Positions 36,545-46,079 of a DNA stretch of 64,000 nt are shown in pieces; the stretch's first letter is position 1, and each line of letters starts with the position of its first letter. Both the position numbers and the translations under genes were made by a program. This DNA comes from Cryobacterium luteum (GTDB lineage: Bacteria > Actinomycetota > Actinomycetes > Actinomycetales > Microbacteriaceae), in the NCBI RefSeq assembly GCF_900110125.1, contig NZ_FOCN01000010.1, positions 1 through 64,000 on the forward strand. The letters run 5' to 3'. Below the pieces are notes generated by a model. It was given only the letters and a program-made list of their open reading frames with translations. It did no database searches and had not been told where the DNA came from.

Positions 36545-37923
36545 GTCACCTACCCGTACAGGTTCTGAGCCCGCTAGATGGCCGCTACCGAGCCGCCGTT
36601 TCCGATCTGGGCGAATTCCTGTCCGAGGCCGGCCTCAACCGTGCCCGGGTGCGCGTGGAGGTGGAATGGCTGATCGTTCTCACCGACCGTTCCCTGTTCG
36701 GCTCCGAGCCGTTGACGACCGCGCAGAAGCTGTCCCTGCGCGCCTTGGTGACCGACTTCGGCCAGGCCGAGATCGACGAACTGGCCGAGCTTGAAGCCAC
36801 CACCCGCCACGACGTGAAGGCCGTTGAGTACCTCGTGCGGCGACGCCTCGGCACGCTCGGCCTCGACGACATCAGCGAACTCACCCACTTCGCCGCGACC
36901 AGCGAAGACATCAACAACCTCTCCTACGCTTTGACCGTGCGTGACGCCGTACAGACGGTCTGGTTGCCCAAGCTGCGCCAAGTCATCGAGGCGCTGCGCA
37001 GCAACGCACTCGAGTTTCGAGCGGATGCGATGCTCGCCCGCACCCACGGACAGCCCGCGACGCCGACCACCATGGGTAAAGAACTCGCCGTGTTCGTTTA
37101 TCGTCTCGAGCGCATAGTGCGCCAGATCGAGTCCGGCGAATACCTGGGCAAGTTCAGTGGCGCCACCGGCACCTTCGCCGCCCATGTGACCGCCGAGCCG
37201 TCCGTCGACTGGCCCGCCGTGTCGCGCGAATTCGTCGAGGGCCTCGGCCTGGGCTGGAACCCGCTCACCACCCAGATCGAATCACACGACTGGCAGGCCG
37301 AGCTGTACTCGCGCGCCGCACACGCGAACCGTATTCTGCACAACCTGGCCACCGACATCTGGACCTACATCTCCATCGGCTACTTCCGCCAGATTCCTCA
37401 GGTCGGCGCCACCGGCTCGTCGACGATGCCGCACAAGATCAACCCGATCCGCTTCGAGAACGCCGAAGCGAATCTCGAACTGTCCTGCGCCATTCTGGAC
37501 TCGCTCGCGGCCACCCTCGTGACCAGCCGTCTGCAGCGTGACCTCACCGACTCCACCACCCAGCGCAACATCGGTGTCGGCTTCGGGCATTCACTCCTCG
37601 CCCTCGACAACATTCTGCGCGGCCTTGGCGAGATCGACATCGACCGCGCACTCCTGGCGAGCGACCTCGACTCGAACTGGGAGATTCTGGGTGAGGCGAT
37701 CCAGACCGTGATTCGTGCGGAGGTCTCGGCCGGGCGTTCGTCGATCGAGGATCCCTACGCCCTGCTCAAGGAACTCACCCGCGGCAAGCGCATCACGAGC
37801 ACCGACCTGTCGGCGTTCGTCTCCGCCCTCGACATCGGTGCCGCCGCCAAGACCCGGCTCCTCGCCCTTACGCCGGCGGGTTACGTCGGGCTGGCCGACC
37901 CCCTGGTCGACTACCTGCCCTGA
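36541..37923 (+). CDS. purB: Adenylosuccinate lyase
   Basis: The 460-residue fumarase-superfamily lyase cleaves SAICAR and adenylosuccinate in purine synthesis. The signature TGSSTMPHKINP (291-302) supplies the catalytic serine. THFAATSEDINN (115-126) and ARTHGQPATPTTMGK (166-180) are the other two substrate regions. It starts inside the phosphatase stop and is followed by a strong terminator, so the two are cotranscribed. Confidence 0.98.
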   Translation: MSHLPVQVLSPLDGRYRAAVSDLGEFLSEAGLNRARVRVEVEWLIVLTDRSLFGSEPLTTAQKLSLRALVTDFGQAEIDELAELEATTRHDVKAVEYLVRRRLGTLGLDDISELTHFAATSEDINNLSYALTVRDAVQTVWLPKLRQVIEALRSNALEFRADAMLARTHGQPATPTTMGKELAVFVYRLERIVRQIESGEYLGKFSGATGTFAAHVTAEPSVDWPAVSREFVEGLGLGWNPLTTQIESHDWQAELYSRAAHANRILHNLATDIWTYISIGYFRQIPQVGATGSSTMPHKINPIRFENAEANLELSCAILDSLAATLVTSRLQRDLTDSTTQRNIGVGFGHSLLALDNILRGLGEIDIDRALLASDLDSNWEILGEAIQTVIRAEVSAGRSSIEDPYALLKELTRGKRITSTDLSAFVSALDIGAAAKTRLLALTPAGYVGLADPLVDYLP

Positions 37924-37937
37924 CCCGGGTCAGAAAT

Positions 37938-37976
37938 AAAGGCACCTTCGTCGGTTCGACGAAGGTGCCTTTTTTC
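37938..37976 (+). terminator. Terminator of purB
   Basis: GGCACCTTCGTC (37941-37952) pairs perfectly with GACGAAGGTGCC (37958-37969) around GGTTC and is followed by six to seven T. Upstream AAA pairs with the T tract, so it may also act on the opposite strand. Confidence 0.95.
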
Positions 37977-37990
37977 TGCTCCCGTGCCGG

Positions 37991-38260
37991 CTAGTGGCCG
38001 TTCTGCTCGTCCAAGTCGGTCTGCTCCGACGCATTCGGCTTCATTCCGAGCACGAGCATCGCGATCACCACGAGTGCCACAATGAACGTCACTCCCAGCC
38101 CGATGGCCGAGAGCATCAATTCGCGGGTGGTCACCAAAATGGTCAGGCCGACGAACAAGGCCATCCCGCCCGAGATTGCGAGCAATTCGGCCGGCTTCAA
38201 CCGGTCGGATCGGCTGGGCTGGTGCGCCGAGTTGGGGGTACCAGGAGTCTTAGGGGTCAC
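37991..38260 (-). CDS. Small two-helix membrane protein
   Basis: The 89-residue protein has a polar start (~1-22), two membrane helices (about 25-44 and 50-72) and an acidic tail. Its GTG overlaps the stop of the upstream membrane protein (GTGA), so the two should be made together. No family recognised. Confidence 0.7.
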   Translation of the reverse strand: MTPKTPGTPNSAHQPSRSDRLKPAELLAISGGMALFVGLTILVTTRELMLSAIGLGVTFIVALVVIAMLVLGMKPNASEQTDLDEQNGH

Positions 38261-38922
38261 AGGGAGTCCGAATCATTGGGTGCGGTGTTCGTAGGTGCAT
38301 TTTTCACGAGTGCGGTGTTCATGGGCGCAGCGCTCGTGGGTGCGCTGTTCGTTGGTGCGGCGCGGCGCTGGCGGGGAGTATCCCATTTGAGGGAGAGTCC
38401 GGCGATGGGCAGGAAGACAGCCAGGAAGACCAGATAGGCACCGAACAAGCCGACCGAGACCACCGGGTTCGGCGGCAGCAGCAGCAAGAGCAGGGCGAGC
38501 GTGGCGGTGGCAAGCCCGGTAAACAGCCAGTCCTTGGCGGGCGCCGGGCGTTTACGCACACGGATGCCGGCATAGATTTCGAGAAAACCGGTGACTGCTC
38601 CCCACACACTCACCACGAACAAAAAGAAGCCGTGGCCGCCAGCGTGGAAGCCCAGGGCCAGCCCGCCGGCGGTCATGCTCACGATGCCGTTGATGAGGAA
38701 CAGGTTTCGATCGACCGCGACCGTCAGGGTACGTCGCACGCTCAGAACGAGCAGGAGGCCGCTCGCCAGGGCGAAGGCACCGAATACGATCAGGCCCAGC
38801 TGGGCGGAGTGATCGCGGTTGAAGGTGATGATCACGGCGGGTAGCACGGCGATCAGGGCGCGACCGACGGCCACGGACCAATACCCAGGACCGACGCTTG
38901 ATGGTGCCTGGGCGTTCGCCAC
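38257..38922 (-). CDS. HdeD/DUF308-like membrane protein with repetitive tail
   Basis: The 221-residue protein has six membrane helices with GGLALGFHAGGHGFFLFVVSVWG-type pairs (split, near 85-107), as in the HdeD/DUF308 group. The last ~40 residues are hydrophilic and repetitive (TNSAPTSAAPMNTA... NAPTNTAPN), encoded by imperfect ~30-bp tandem units. AGAGG precedes the GTG at 38922; the longer frame is rejected. Function unknown. Confidence 0.7.
   Translation of the reverse strand: MANAQAPSSVGPGYWSVAVGRALIAVLPAVIITFNRDHSAQLGLIVFGAFALASGLLLVLSVRRTLTVAVDRNLFLINGIVSMTAGGLALGFHAGGHGFFLFVVSVWGAVTGFLEIYAGIRVRKRPAPAKDWLFTGLATATLALLLLLLPPNPVVSVGLFGAYLVFLAVFLPIAGLSLKWDTPRQRRAAPTNSAPTSAAPMNTALVKNAPTNTAPNDSDSL
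38275..38365. repeat. Imperfect ~30-bp tandem repeats in the membrane-protein tail
   Basis: About three diverged copies of a unit built on GGTGCGGTGTTC(G/A)T(G)GGTGC occur in line, encoding the Thr/Ala/Pro-rich C-terminal tail. The repetition suggests slippage-driven length variation. Confidence 0.55.
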
Positions 38923-39017
38923 GCACAACCTCTTTCGTTGCAAAATTTGTCAGGCCTAGTCTACGCGGCGACCCACCGGCGCATCTGCGAGCCGCCTGCA
39001 TGCCCGAATCGTGGGGA

Positions 39018-40445
39018 TTACCCGCCCGCGACCATGTCGGCGAACCGGGAGTAGTGGCCGTGGAATGCGACGGTGACGGTCCGGGTCGGGCCGTTACGGT
39101 GCTTGGCCACGATGAGGTCGGCCTCGCCAGCCCGCGGGTTGTCTTTCTCGTAGGCACTTTCGCGGTGCAGGAGAATGACCATGTCGGCGTCCTGCTCGAG
39201 TGAGCCCGACTCGCGAAGGTCGGAGATGGCCGGCATCTTATCGGCGCGCTGCTCGGGCCCACGGTTGAGCTGGGAGAGCGCGATGACCGGAACCTGAAGC
39301 TCCTTGGCGAGCAACTTGAGCGCTCGCGAGAACTCACTGACTTCCTGCTGCCGGGACTCGACTTTCTTGCCGCTGGTCATCAGCTGCAGATAGTCGATGA
39401 TGACCATCTTGAGCCCCACCCGCTGTTTGAGCCGGCGGCACTTGGCACGAATCTCCACCAGGGTCATGTTCGGGCTGTCGTCGATGTACAGCGGTGCATC
39501 GTTGATGCGCCCGCGCGTGGCGGCGATCGTAGTCCAGTCACGGGCCTCAACGGTTCCCTTGCGCATGCTCTGCAGGGGAACGGATGCCTCCGCCGCGAGC
39601 AGGCGCATCGCGATTTCACTGCGCCCCATTTCAAGCGAGAAGAAAATGCTCGGCATGTTGTGGTGGATGGAGGCCGACCGTGCAAAGTCGAGGGCGAGCG
39701 TGGACTTACCCAGCGCCGGGCGCGCTGCCACGATGATGAGCTGGCCACCGTGAAACCCGTTGGTGAGTTCATCGAGGTCAGCGAACCCCGTCGGCACGCC
39801 GCTCATCTGGCCGTCTTTGAGCTTGGCGGCCTCAATCTCTTCGATGGCCGCTGTGACGGCGTCGGTGAGCGGAACGTAATCTTCGGTCTGGGTGCCCCCG
39901 GTGACCGAGTAGATCTCGGCCTGGGCGGTGTTCACGAGGTCGAGCACCTCACCCTCGGCGGCGTAACCCATCTGGGCGATGCGCGTGCCGGCCTCGACGA
40001 GCCGGCGCAGCAGTGCCCGTTCCGCCACGATGGTCGAGTAGAACCCCGCGTTGGCTGCGGTGGGAACCAGACTCGTGAGGGTGTGCAGGTAATCGGCGCC
40101 ACCGGCTCGGGACAGTTCGCCAACCTTGGTTAGCTCATCGGTGACCGTGATGACGTCGGTGGGCTCACCCTGGGCGTACAGCGAAAGGATCGCATCGAAG
40201 ATGATCTCGTGCTTGGGGATATAGAAATCTCCGCCTCGCACGGTCTCGACGACGTCGGCGACAGCATCTTTGCTGAGCATCATTCCACCGAGGGCGCTCT
40301 GTTCGGCCAGGAGGTCGTGGGGCAGCGCTCGCTCCGACTTCCAGGCTTCGGCGGGTCGCTCGCCACGGTCGACCGCTCCGCGGGCCGATGAACCGTACTC
40401 GTTTGATGCTGGCTGGTTGGCCAGACCCAGGTGAGCGATCGACAC
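39018..40445 (-). CDS. dnaB: Replicative DNA helicase DnaB
   Basis: The 475-residue hexameric helicase has the N-terminal helical domain (DLLAEQSALGGMML, about 44-57) and a RecA-like domain with Walker A ARPALGKST (241-249). The downstream motif is MVIIDYLQLM, with ALSQLNRGPEQR as the arginine-finger region. No intein interrupts it. GTG at 40445 with AAAGAGGTG is the start; the longer frame runs into the regulatory spacer. It follows rpsF-ssb-rpsR-rplI as in many actinobacteria, separated by a 458-bp spacer rich in DnaA boxes. Confidence 0.97.
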   Translation of the reverse strand: MSIAHLGLANQPASNEYGSSARGAVDRGERPAEAWKSERALPHDLLAEQSALGGMMLSKDAVADVVETVRGGDFYIPKHEIIFDAILSLYAQGEPTDVITVTDELTKVGELSRAGGADYLHTLTSLVPTAANAGFYSTIVAERALLRRLVEAGTRIAQMGYAAEGEVLDLVNTAQAEIYSVTGGTQTEDYVPLTDAVTAAIEEIEAAKLKDGQMSGVPTGFADLDELTNGFHGGQLIIVAARPALGKSTLALDFARSASIHHNMPSIFFSLEMGRSEIAMRLLAAEASVPLQSMRKGTVEARDWTTIAATRGRINDAPLYIDDSPNMTLVEIRAKCRRLKQRVGLKMVIIDYLQLMTSGKKVESRQQEVSEFSRALKLLAKELQVPVIALSQLNRGPEQRADKMPAISDLRESGSLEQDADMVILLHRESAYEKDNPRAGEADLIVAKHRNGPTRTVTVAFHGHYSRFADMVAGG

Positions 40446-40903
40446 TCGGCACCTCTTTCTCTGTCGTGCTAATAGGTGTATCAGGACCCACCGACACGGG
40501 ACGTGACGCACCAGCGTGAGTGAGATGCCGGTACTGGAACACACTAAGGAGCCAACAACACCCGTCACAAACCCCCCTGTGGATAAGTCTGTGGAAAATC
40601 TGCGCGAAACGCCGTGGAGATTGTGCAGAACCTGTGCACTCGCCTGTGGACAAACATTATTTTTGTCCAATTAAAAATGCTTTGATCGGGTGTTTAAGTT
40701 TTACACACGGGTGTGAATAAAGTAACTTCAATCAACCCTTGAACCTTACTGAGACGAATGCTCACCTGTGCACAAAAGCGGCGGGTCAATGCCCCCAAAG
40801 GGGCTCTTAACGCCGCATAGCGGAGGGTTCCTTTCGGAACCCCCCGCTATGGGAGTAGGACAAACAACCGGCCGCACAGCACCGGACCTACTGGCGTGCG
40901 ATG
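40446..40903. other. AT-richer spacer with DnaA-box cluster
   Basis: No gene is seen. Matches to the DnaA box lie at 40578-40586 (TGTGGATAA, perfect), 40645-40653 (TGTGGACAA, the TTGTCCACA variant), 40712-40720 (TGTGAATAA, perfect to TTATNCACA) and 40767-40775 (TGTGCACAA, one mismatch). Between them lies an AT-rich run (40655-40705). A strong hairpin follows nearer to rplI. Confidence 0.7.
40816..40851. terminator. Hairpin downstream of rplI
   Basis: CATAGCGG and GGGTTCC pair with GGAACCC and CCGCTATG around a TTTC loop, a 15-bp stem with one bulge. It lies ~50 bp beyond the rplI stop on the minus strand. It has no T run, so it may attenuate rather than end transcription into dnaB. Confidence 0.6.
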
Positions 40904-41353
40904 CTACTTTGCGGCGACGACCACGAGGGTGATCGTGGCGCTGAGCTCGTCGCGAAGACGAACCGTTGCCGTGTGCTCACCGGTCAGCTTGATGGCGGTG
41001 AGCTCAATCTTGCGCTTGTCGACCGTGCCGAGACCGGCAGCTGCGACGGCGTTGGCCACATCCGTGGTCTTGACCGAACCGAACAAGCGTCCGCCGGCGC
41101 CGGCCTTGACGACCAGGGTGACCTTGGTGTTCTCAAGCTTGACCTTGAGCGCCTCAGCCTCTTCGAAGGTGGCGTGCTCGCGGGCTGCGCGAGCGGCCTT
41201 GATCTGCTCGATCTGCTTCTCGCCACCGCGGGTCCACGCAACAGCGAAGCCCTTGGGAACGAGGTAGTTACGAGCAAATCCGTTCTTGACGTCTACGACG
41301 TCGCCGGGTGCACCGAGGCCGGAGACCTCATGCGTCAGAATCAATTTCGACAT
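40904..41353 (-). CDS. rplI: 50S ribosomal protein L9
   Basis: The 149-residue L9 has the N-domain start [20 protein letters not shown] and [14 protein letters not shown] (about 25-38). A long connecting helix (about 41-75) and a C-terminal rRNA-binding domain follow. Normal length. It is the last of the rpsF-ssb-rpsR-rplI genes and begins 9 bp after rpsR. Confidence 0.98.
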   Translation of the reverse strand: MSKLILTHEVSGLGAPGDVVDVKNGFARNYLVPKGFAVAWTRGGEKQIEQIKAARAAREHATFEEAEALKVKLENTKVTLVVKAGAGGRLFGSVKTTDVANAVAAAGLGTVDKRKIELTAIKLTGEHTATVRLRDELSATITLVVVAAK

Positions 41354-41362
41354 TTGGTTTCC

Positions 41363-41626
41363 TTACCGGCCTGAGCCTGCGTAGGGCAGCAAAGCCATTT
41401 CGCGGGCGTTCTTGACGGCACGGGCGATGAGGCGCTGTTCCTGAACGGAAACGCCTGTGATGCGACGGGCGCGGATCTTTCCACGCTCGGAGATGAACTT
41501 GCGCAGGGTGGGGACATCTTTGTAATCGATGACACCAACCCGAATCGACTTCGCGGGAGCGGCGTTCTTGCCACCCTTAGCTCCGCGAAGCGGCTTGCGG
41601 CGGTCGCCGCTCGACTTTCCAGCCAT
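41363..41626 (-). CDS. rpsR: 30S ribosomal protein S18
   Basis: The 87-residue S18 has a basic start, the core [20 protein letters not shown] (about 32-51) and [22 protein letters not shown] (split near 54-75). No cysteines, so zinc-free. It pairs with S6 in the ribosome platform, and the S6 gene is two genes upstream. Confidence 0.98.
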   Translation of the reverse strand: MAGKSSGDRRKPLRGAKGGKNAAPAKSIRVGVIDYKDVPTLRKFISERGKIRARRITGVSVQEQRLIARAVKNAREMALLPYAGSGR

Positions 41627-41674
41627 GATTTCCTTACTTTCTCAAAAAGGTTTTAGCTACGCGCCAGGCGTGGC

Positions 41675-42193
41675 TTAGAAGGGGGTCTCGTCGCTGAAGT
41701 TGCCTGGACTGTTCCAGACGTCTCCACCAGATGCTGCGGGCGACGCAGTCTTGGCGGGGGCGCTGGGTGCCCACGGCTCATCGTTGCCCTGGCCACCGGC
41801 AGCGGGAGCACCGCTGCGGGGACCGGACGACTGCGCGCGAGTGAGGGAAGCAGTGGCGTAGCGCAGCGAAGGACCAATTTCGTCGATCTCGAGCTCCATG
41901 CTCGTGCGCTTTTCACCTTCCTTCGTCTCATACGAACGCTGCTTGAGACGCCCGGAAGCGATGACACGCGACCCCTTGGTCAATGAACCCGCCACGTGTT
42001 CGGCGAATTCACGCCAAACGCTCGCGCGCAGGAACAGCGCGTCGCCATCTTTCCACTCGTTAGCCGCACGATCGAACGTGCGCGGAGTGGAAGCGATGGT
42101 GAAGTTGGCAACCGCCAGCCCGTTCTGCGTGTAACGCAGCTCCGGATCGCTGGTGAGGTTGCCCACCACGGTGATTACGGTCTCGCCAGCCAT
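41675..42193 (-). CDS. ssb: Single-stranded DNA-binding protein
   Basis: The 172-residue SSB has an OB fold over ~1-110 ([20 protein letters not shown] near 10-29; [18 protein letters not shown] near 58-75) and a Gly/Ala/Pro linker. The tail NFSDETPF is the acidic tip that recruits repair and replication partners. The stop of rpsF lies 3 bp upstream. Confidence 0.97.
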   Translation of the reverse strand: MAGETVITVVGNLTSDPELRYTQNGLAVANFTIASTPRTFDRAANEWKDGDALFLRASVWREFAEHVAGSLTKGSRVIASGRLKQRSYETKEGEKRTSMELEIDEIGPSLRYATASLTRAQSSGPRSGAPAAGGQGNDEPWAPSAPAKTASPAASGGDVWNSPGNFSDETPF

Positions 42194-42196
42194 GGG

Positions 42197-42826
42197 CTAC
42201 TTGTCGCTCGCCTTGTCGGCAACAGCGGCCGCGGCGGGCTTGACAGCAGCAGGCTTGGCAGCAGCGGGCTTGGCAGCAGCAACCTTGGCGGCCGGAACCG
42301 CGGTGGAGGCGGCAGCAACCGGAACGGCAGCTTCAACCTTGGCGGCAACCGGAGCAGCAGCGGCCGGAACCTCGGCTGCGTCGGCAACGACGGGCTTGGC
42401 AGCAGCGGCTACCTTCGCAGCCGGAGCGGCAGCGGCTGCAGCAGCGGCGTCAGCCTTGGCAGCGATGACCTTCGGGTTGGCAGCCTTGCGGGCGGCCTTC
42501 TCTGCGGCCAGCTTGGTGGCTACGACGACCTGGGCGATGCCCTCTTCGGCGCGGAGCACCTTGGTGCGCATGACTGCCTCGGACAGGCTCAGCTGGCGGT
42601 CGAGTTCGACCGTCGCTGAGGCGTTCGCGGTGAAGTCAACGACGGCGTAAATGCCTTCGGTCTTCTTGTTGATCTCGTATGCGAGACGACGACGACCCCA
42701 GACATCAACCTTGTCAATGGTGCCACCATCGTTGCGAACAACGTTGAGGAACTTGTCAAGGCTGGGAGCTACGGTGCGCTCATCGATCTCGGGATCGAGG
42801 ATAACCATAAGTTCGTACTGATGCAT
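42197..42826 (-). CDS. rpsF: 30S ribosomal protein S6 with long Ala-rich C-terminal extension
   Basis: Residues ~1-95 are a complete S6 ([18 protein letters not shown] at the start, [19 protein letters not shown] near 40-58). The rest, ~96-209, is a low-complexity Ala/Lys/Pro/Val tail that more than doubles the usual 95-120 residues. The tail remains in frame and the gene is followed at once by ssb, so it is not a sequencing artefact by frame. A GGAGGT ribosome site precedes the ATG. Tail role unknown; it may be disordered. Confidence 0.96.
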   Translation of the reverse strand: MHQYELMVILDPEIDERTVAPSLDKFLNVVRNDGGTIDKVDVWGRRRLAYEINKKTEGIYAVVDFTANASATVELDRQLSLSEAVMRTKVLRAEEGIAQVVVATKLAAEKAARKAANPKVIAAKADAAAAAAAAPAAKVAAAAKPVVADAAEVPAAAAPVAAKVEAAVPVAAASTAVPAAKVAAAKPAAAKPAAVKPAAAAVADKASDK

Positions 42827-42994
42827 GACTAACCCACCTCCTTCGGACTAAAACGGCTGCAGACTTTCTGCAACAGGAGGGTTGTGCATGTGCTGAATGC
42901 GGAGGCCGGGAATCCGGCACGCAGGCAACCTGCCCAGACTACCGGATGCCCGGCCCATGCGCCAGTCGACCGATCCGTTGATCGGCGCAGGGGG

Positions 42995-44335
42995 CTATTC
43001 GGCGAGGGTGGCGTTGGCGGCGTCCTGGGCGGCGCGCACACCGTGGCCGGCCGGCGTGCGCCCGAGGAAGACTTCGTTGAGCAGCGGGCGCATGGCGTTC
43101 TCGGCGGCCGGCCAGCCGGCTCCGCGCGGAGCCGGCGCCGTTCCGGCGGCCAGGACGTCGTAGAACGGGCTGATGTCGACCTTCTCGGCGGCCCAATAGG
43201 CCGCATACGCGGGTTGCGCTGCGAGCACGGCTGGGGAAGCAGCGCCGGAGGTTCCAAGGAACTCGGCTCCAACCGCGCTTCCGAGCCACTCCAAAACCCG
43301 CTGGGTCTCATCCGGGTGCGAAGACGCGGCATTGCCGGCGGCCGCGATGCCGTCAACGGCGCTGATCGCGCCGGCCGGACCGCTCGGCAGCTGCACGACG
43401 CCCCAATCGAAGTTCGCCCCGGCGCTCACGTTGGCAAGGTTGTAGACACCACTCTGAAACAGAGCCATCTTGCCCTGGAGGAACTGCTCGCGACTGAAAT
43501 CACCATTGGTGTTCGTATCGGCGGCCGACGGAGCGACCTGCCACTTATTCATGAGATCGACAAGGTATTGGAACGAAGCGACTCCGGCGTCGGACGCGAA
43601 GGAGTACTCATTGCTATCGTCCTGTAACTGGGCACCATTGGAGGCCAGATAGTTCAGCACCATCGCCTGCAGGTCGTAGCCCGCGTTGTAGCCGTATTGG
43701 CTGAGGTTGGAACCGTCGAACTCCGCACTGTCAGCCGTGTTGCCGTTGTAGTCCTTAGTGAGTTTCTGCAGGACCGCAATGAGGGTGTCGGTCTCCCCGG
43801 TGGGATCCCAGGTGAGTGCGGACACATCGGCGGGGGTCAGGCCGGCGTCACCGAGCAGGTCTGCGTTGTAGAACACCGCGATGCCGGGATCGGCGAGTTG
43901 GGGCACCCCCCAGAGTGCGCCGTCGCGGGTGTACTGATCAGTTACGGCCGCGGACCAGCCGGCCGGAGCATCCGCTGAAAGAGCGGTCGTGATGTTGAGC
44001 AGCGCGCCCGCGTCGGCGTACGCGGGATAGCTGCCGCCGTCGACCCAGAAGACATCCGGAGCACCGTCACCGGCCACGTCGGTGCGCAGCTTCTCGAAGT
44101 AATCGTTCCAGGGCACGACCTCAACGTCGACCTCGATGTCGGTGTTGTTGTCCTCGAAAGCGGCAAAGGACTTCTCATAGGCGGCGGCGACCGGTTCGTC
44201 CCAGAGCCGCACGGTGACGTGTGTGGCCTCGCCGGGCGCATCAGAGTCGGAGAAGTTCAGTGCGGCAACGGCCCCGACGATGACGAGCAACACGGCGGCA
44301 GCGCCGGCAGCAATGATGGTGGAACGCTTGGCCAT
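42995..44335 (-). CDS. Sugar ABC transporter substrate-binding protein
   Basis: The 446-residue cluster B/D binding protein has THVTVRLWDEPVAAAYEKSF (about 38-57) and WNDYFEKLRTDVAGDGAPDVFWVDGG (split near 76-101), usual in carbohydrate-binding proteins. The N-terminus has a hydrophobic helix but no lipobox Cys, so it would be anchored by an uncleaved or SPI-type signal, which is unusual for a Gram-positive binding protein. No ATPase gene is adjacent; a shared MsiK-type ATPase is expected. Ligand unknown. Confidence 0.88.
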   Translation of the reverse strand: MAKRSTIIAAGAAAVLLVIVGAVAALNFSDSDAPGEATHVTVRLWDEPVAAAYEKSFAAFEDNNTDIEVDVEVVPWNDYFEKLRTDVAGDGAPDVFWVDGGSYPAYADAGALLNITTALSADAPAGWSAAVTDQYTRDGALWGVPQLADPGIAVFYNADLLGDAGLTPADVSALTWDPTGETDTLIAVLQKLTKDYNGNTADSAEFDGSNLSQYGYNAGYDLQAMVLNYLASNGAQLQDDSNEYSFASDAGVASFQYLVDLMNKWQVAPSAADTNTNGDFSREQFLQGKMALFQSGVYNLANVSAGANFDWGVVQLPSGPAGAISAVDGIAAAGNAASSHPDETQRVLEWLGSAVGAEFLGTSGAASPAVLAAQPAYAAYWAAEKVDISPFYDVLAAGTAPAPRGAGWPAAENAMRPLLNEVFLGRTPAGHGVRAAQDAANATLAE

Positions 44336-44380
44336 GATGTCCTCTGTTGACGGTTCGAACCTAAACCCCAATAGACCAGA

Positions 44381-45211
44381 CTACGCAGAACCCGCGATGG
44401 TGATCGACCGCACGAAGCTGCGCTGGAACAGGAGAAACAAGACCAGGAGCGGAACCAGAGCAAGCGTGGTGGCCGCCATGACGAGCGTCCAGTTGCCGTT
44501 GAACTGGCTCTGCAGGCTCGCGGTGGCGACGGTCACGACCCGCCATTCGGTGCCGGTGGTCACCACGAGCGGCCACATGAAACTGTTCCAGTGGCTCACG
44601 ATCGTGATGAGGGTCAAGGTGGCGATGATCGGTCTCGACAGCGGCACCACGATCTCGACCAGAACGTCGAGGGTGTTCGCCCCGTCAAGCCGGGCGGCGT
44701 CAATGAGTTCCTGGGGAATCCCACGAAAATATTCGCGCAGCAGAAAGATCGCGTAGGGAGACGCAAAAGCGAACGGCAGCACGAGGCTCCAGAACGAGTT
44801 GCGCAGCCCAGCCTCGGTCATCATGAGGTACAGCGGCACCACGAGCACGACCGGCGGGATCATCAGGGTCGACAGGTACACCCAGAACAGCACCTGGCGA
44901 CCGGGAAAATCGACCCGGGCGAAGGCGTAGGCGGCGAGGATCGAGCAGATCAACTGCCCGACCAGAATGAGCATGGCCGCGAGCACCGTGATCACGATGG
45001 CGCGGCCGAATTGTGCCGGCCCGGTGAGCAGCTGCGCAAAATTCTCCACCGTGAACGGGTCTGGCCAACTCAACGCTGACTGCTGCGCAAACTGCTCTCG
45101 CGTCTTGAACGCGGTCAGGATGCTCAGCAGGAACGGACCCAGAGTTAACAGGGCGCCGAGCAGCAGCACCAGGTAGATGGCCGCCGTTGAACCGAATTTA
45201 GTCCATTTCAT
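44381..45211 (-). CDS. Sugar ABC transporter permease (MalG type)
   Basis: The 276-residue permease has six membrane helices and the EAA loop PQELIDAARLDGANTLDVLVEI (split near 164-185) that docks the ATPase. It overlaps the upstream MalF-type gene by 14 bp and precedes the binding-protein gene by 45 bp. Confidence 0.93.
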   Translation of the reverse strand: MKWTKFGSTAAIYLVLLLGALLTLGPFLLSILTAFKTREQFAQQSALSWPDPFTVENFAQLLTGPAQFGRAIVITVLAAMLILVGQLICSILAAYAFARVDFPGRQVLFWVYLSTLMIPPVVLVVPLYLMMTEAGLRNSFWSLVLPFAFASPYAIFLLREYFRGIPQELIDAARLDGANTLDVLVEIVVPLSRPIIATLTLITIVSHWNSFMWPLVVTTGTEWRVVTVATASLQSQFNGNWTLVMAATTLALVPLLVLFLLFQRSFVRSITIAGSA

Positions 45212-46079
45212 AGGTGACCCTCCGGCGAAAGTAAAGCTGCTGGGCCAGGGTGATGACCACCAGGATCACCAGCAGAACGACGGCCATGACGGCCGCCCGG
45301 CCGAGGTCGAAAGCATCGAACGCTTCGTAATAGATACGCGCGGCCACGAGATCCGTTGATCGCGCCGGTCCGCCCTGGGTGAGTGCGTACACCTGGTCAA
45401 AGACCTGAAAGGCCGAAATAACGGTGGTGACGAGTACGAAGAACATGGTCGGACGCAGCAGCGGCAGCTTGATGTGCCAGAACATCTTCACCGCACCGGC
45501 ACCGTCGATCCGGGCCGCCTCCAGAATCTGCCCCGGAATATTGAGCAGTCCGGCCATGAAGAACAGTGTGACGTAGCCGACGTTGGTCCAGATCACGACG
45601 GCGGCCACCGCCGGCAGCGCCAGGGTGGGATCACTGAGCCATTCGACGCGCTGGCCGAGCAGGGTATTGAGGGCTCCGTCGGTGGGCGCGAGAATCCACT
45701 TCCACACCACACCGAGAGCAAGCGGGGCACAAATCCACGGCAGTACATAAATCGTGCGAAACCAGGCGGACCCGGGCAGACTCCGGGTGAGCAGGGTCGC
45801 AGCGCCGAGCCCGATCAGGGTCTGAATCGGCACAACGAGCAGCACGAAGATCAGCGTGACCAACAGGGAGTTGCCGAAGACCCCGTCACTGAGCACGGAT
45901 CGGTAGTTGTCGAGGCCGACGAAGGTGATCGGGCCGATCAGGTCCCAGCTCTGAAAGCTGAGCCAGAGCACGACGAGCACCGGAAGCAGCAAAAAGCAGA
46001 CCACGCCGAACAAGCTGGGGGCGAGCAGGGCATAGCCGGTGATCGCACTTCGTCGACGTAGGCTGCCCCTACTGAACAC
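45198..46079 (-). CDS. Sugar ABC transporter permease (MalF type)
   Basis: The 293-residue permease has six membrane helices (SAITGYALLAPSLFGVVCF first) and the EAA loop PGQILEAARIDGAGAVKMFWHI (split near 195-216). The GTG at 46079 lies inside the last codons of pcnA (11-bp overlap). An ATG 19 codons earlier is possible but would add non-hydrophobic residues. Order is permease-permease-binding protein, without ATPase. Confidence 0.9.
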   Translation of the reverse strand: MFSRGSLRRRSAITGYALLAPSLFGVVCFLLLPVLVVLWLSFQSWDLIGPITFVGLDNYRSVLSDGVFGNSLLVTLIFVLLVVPIQTLIGLGAATLLTRSLPGSAWFRTIYVLPWICAPLALGVVWKWILAPTDGALNTLLGQRVEWLSDPTLALPAVAAVVIWTNVGYVTLFFMAGLLNIPGQILEAARIDGAGAVKMFWHIKLPLLRPTMFFVLVTTVISAFQVFDQVYALTQGGPARSTDLVAARIYYEAFDAFDLGRAAVMAVVLLVILVVITLAQQLYFRRRVTYEMD

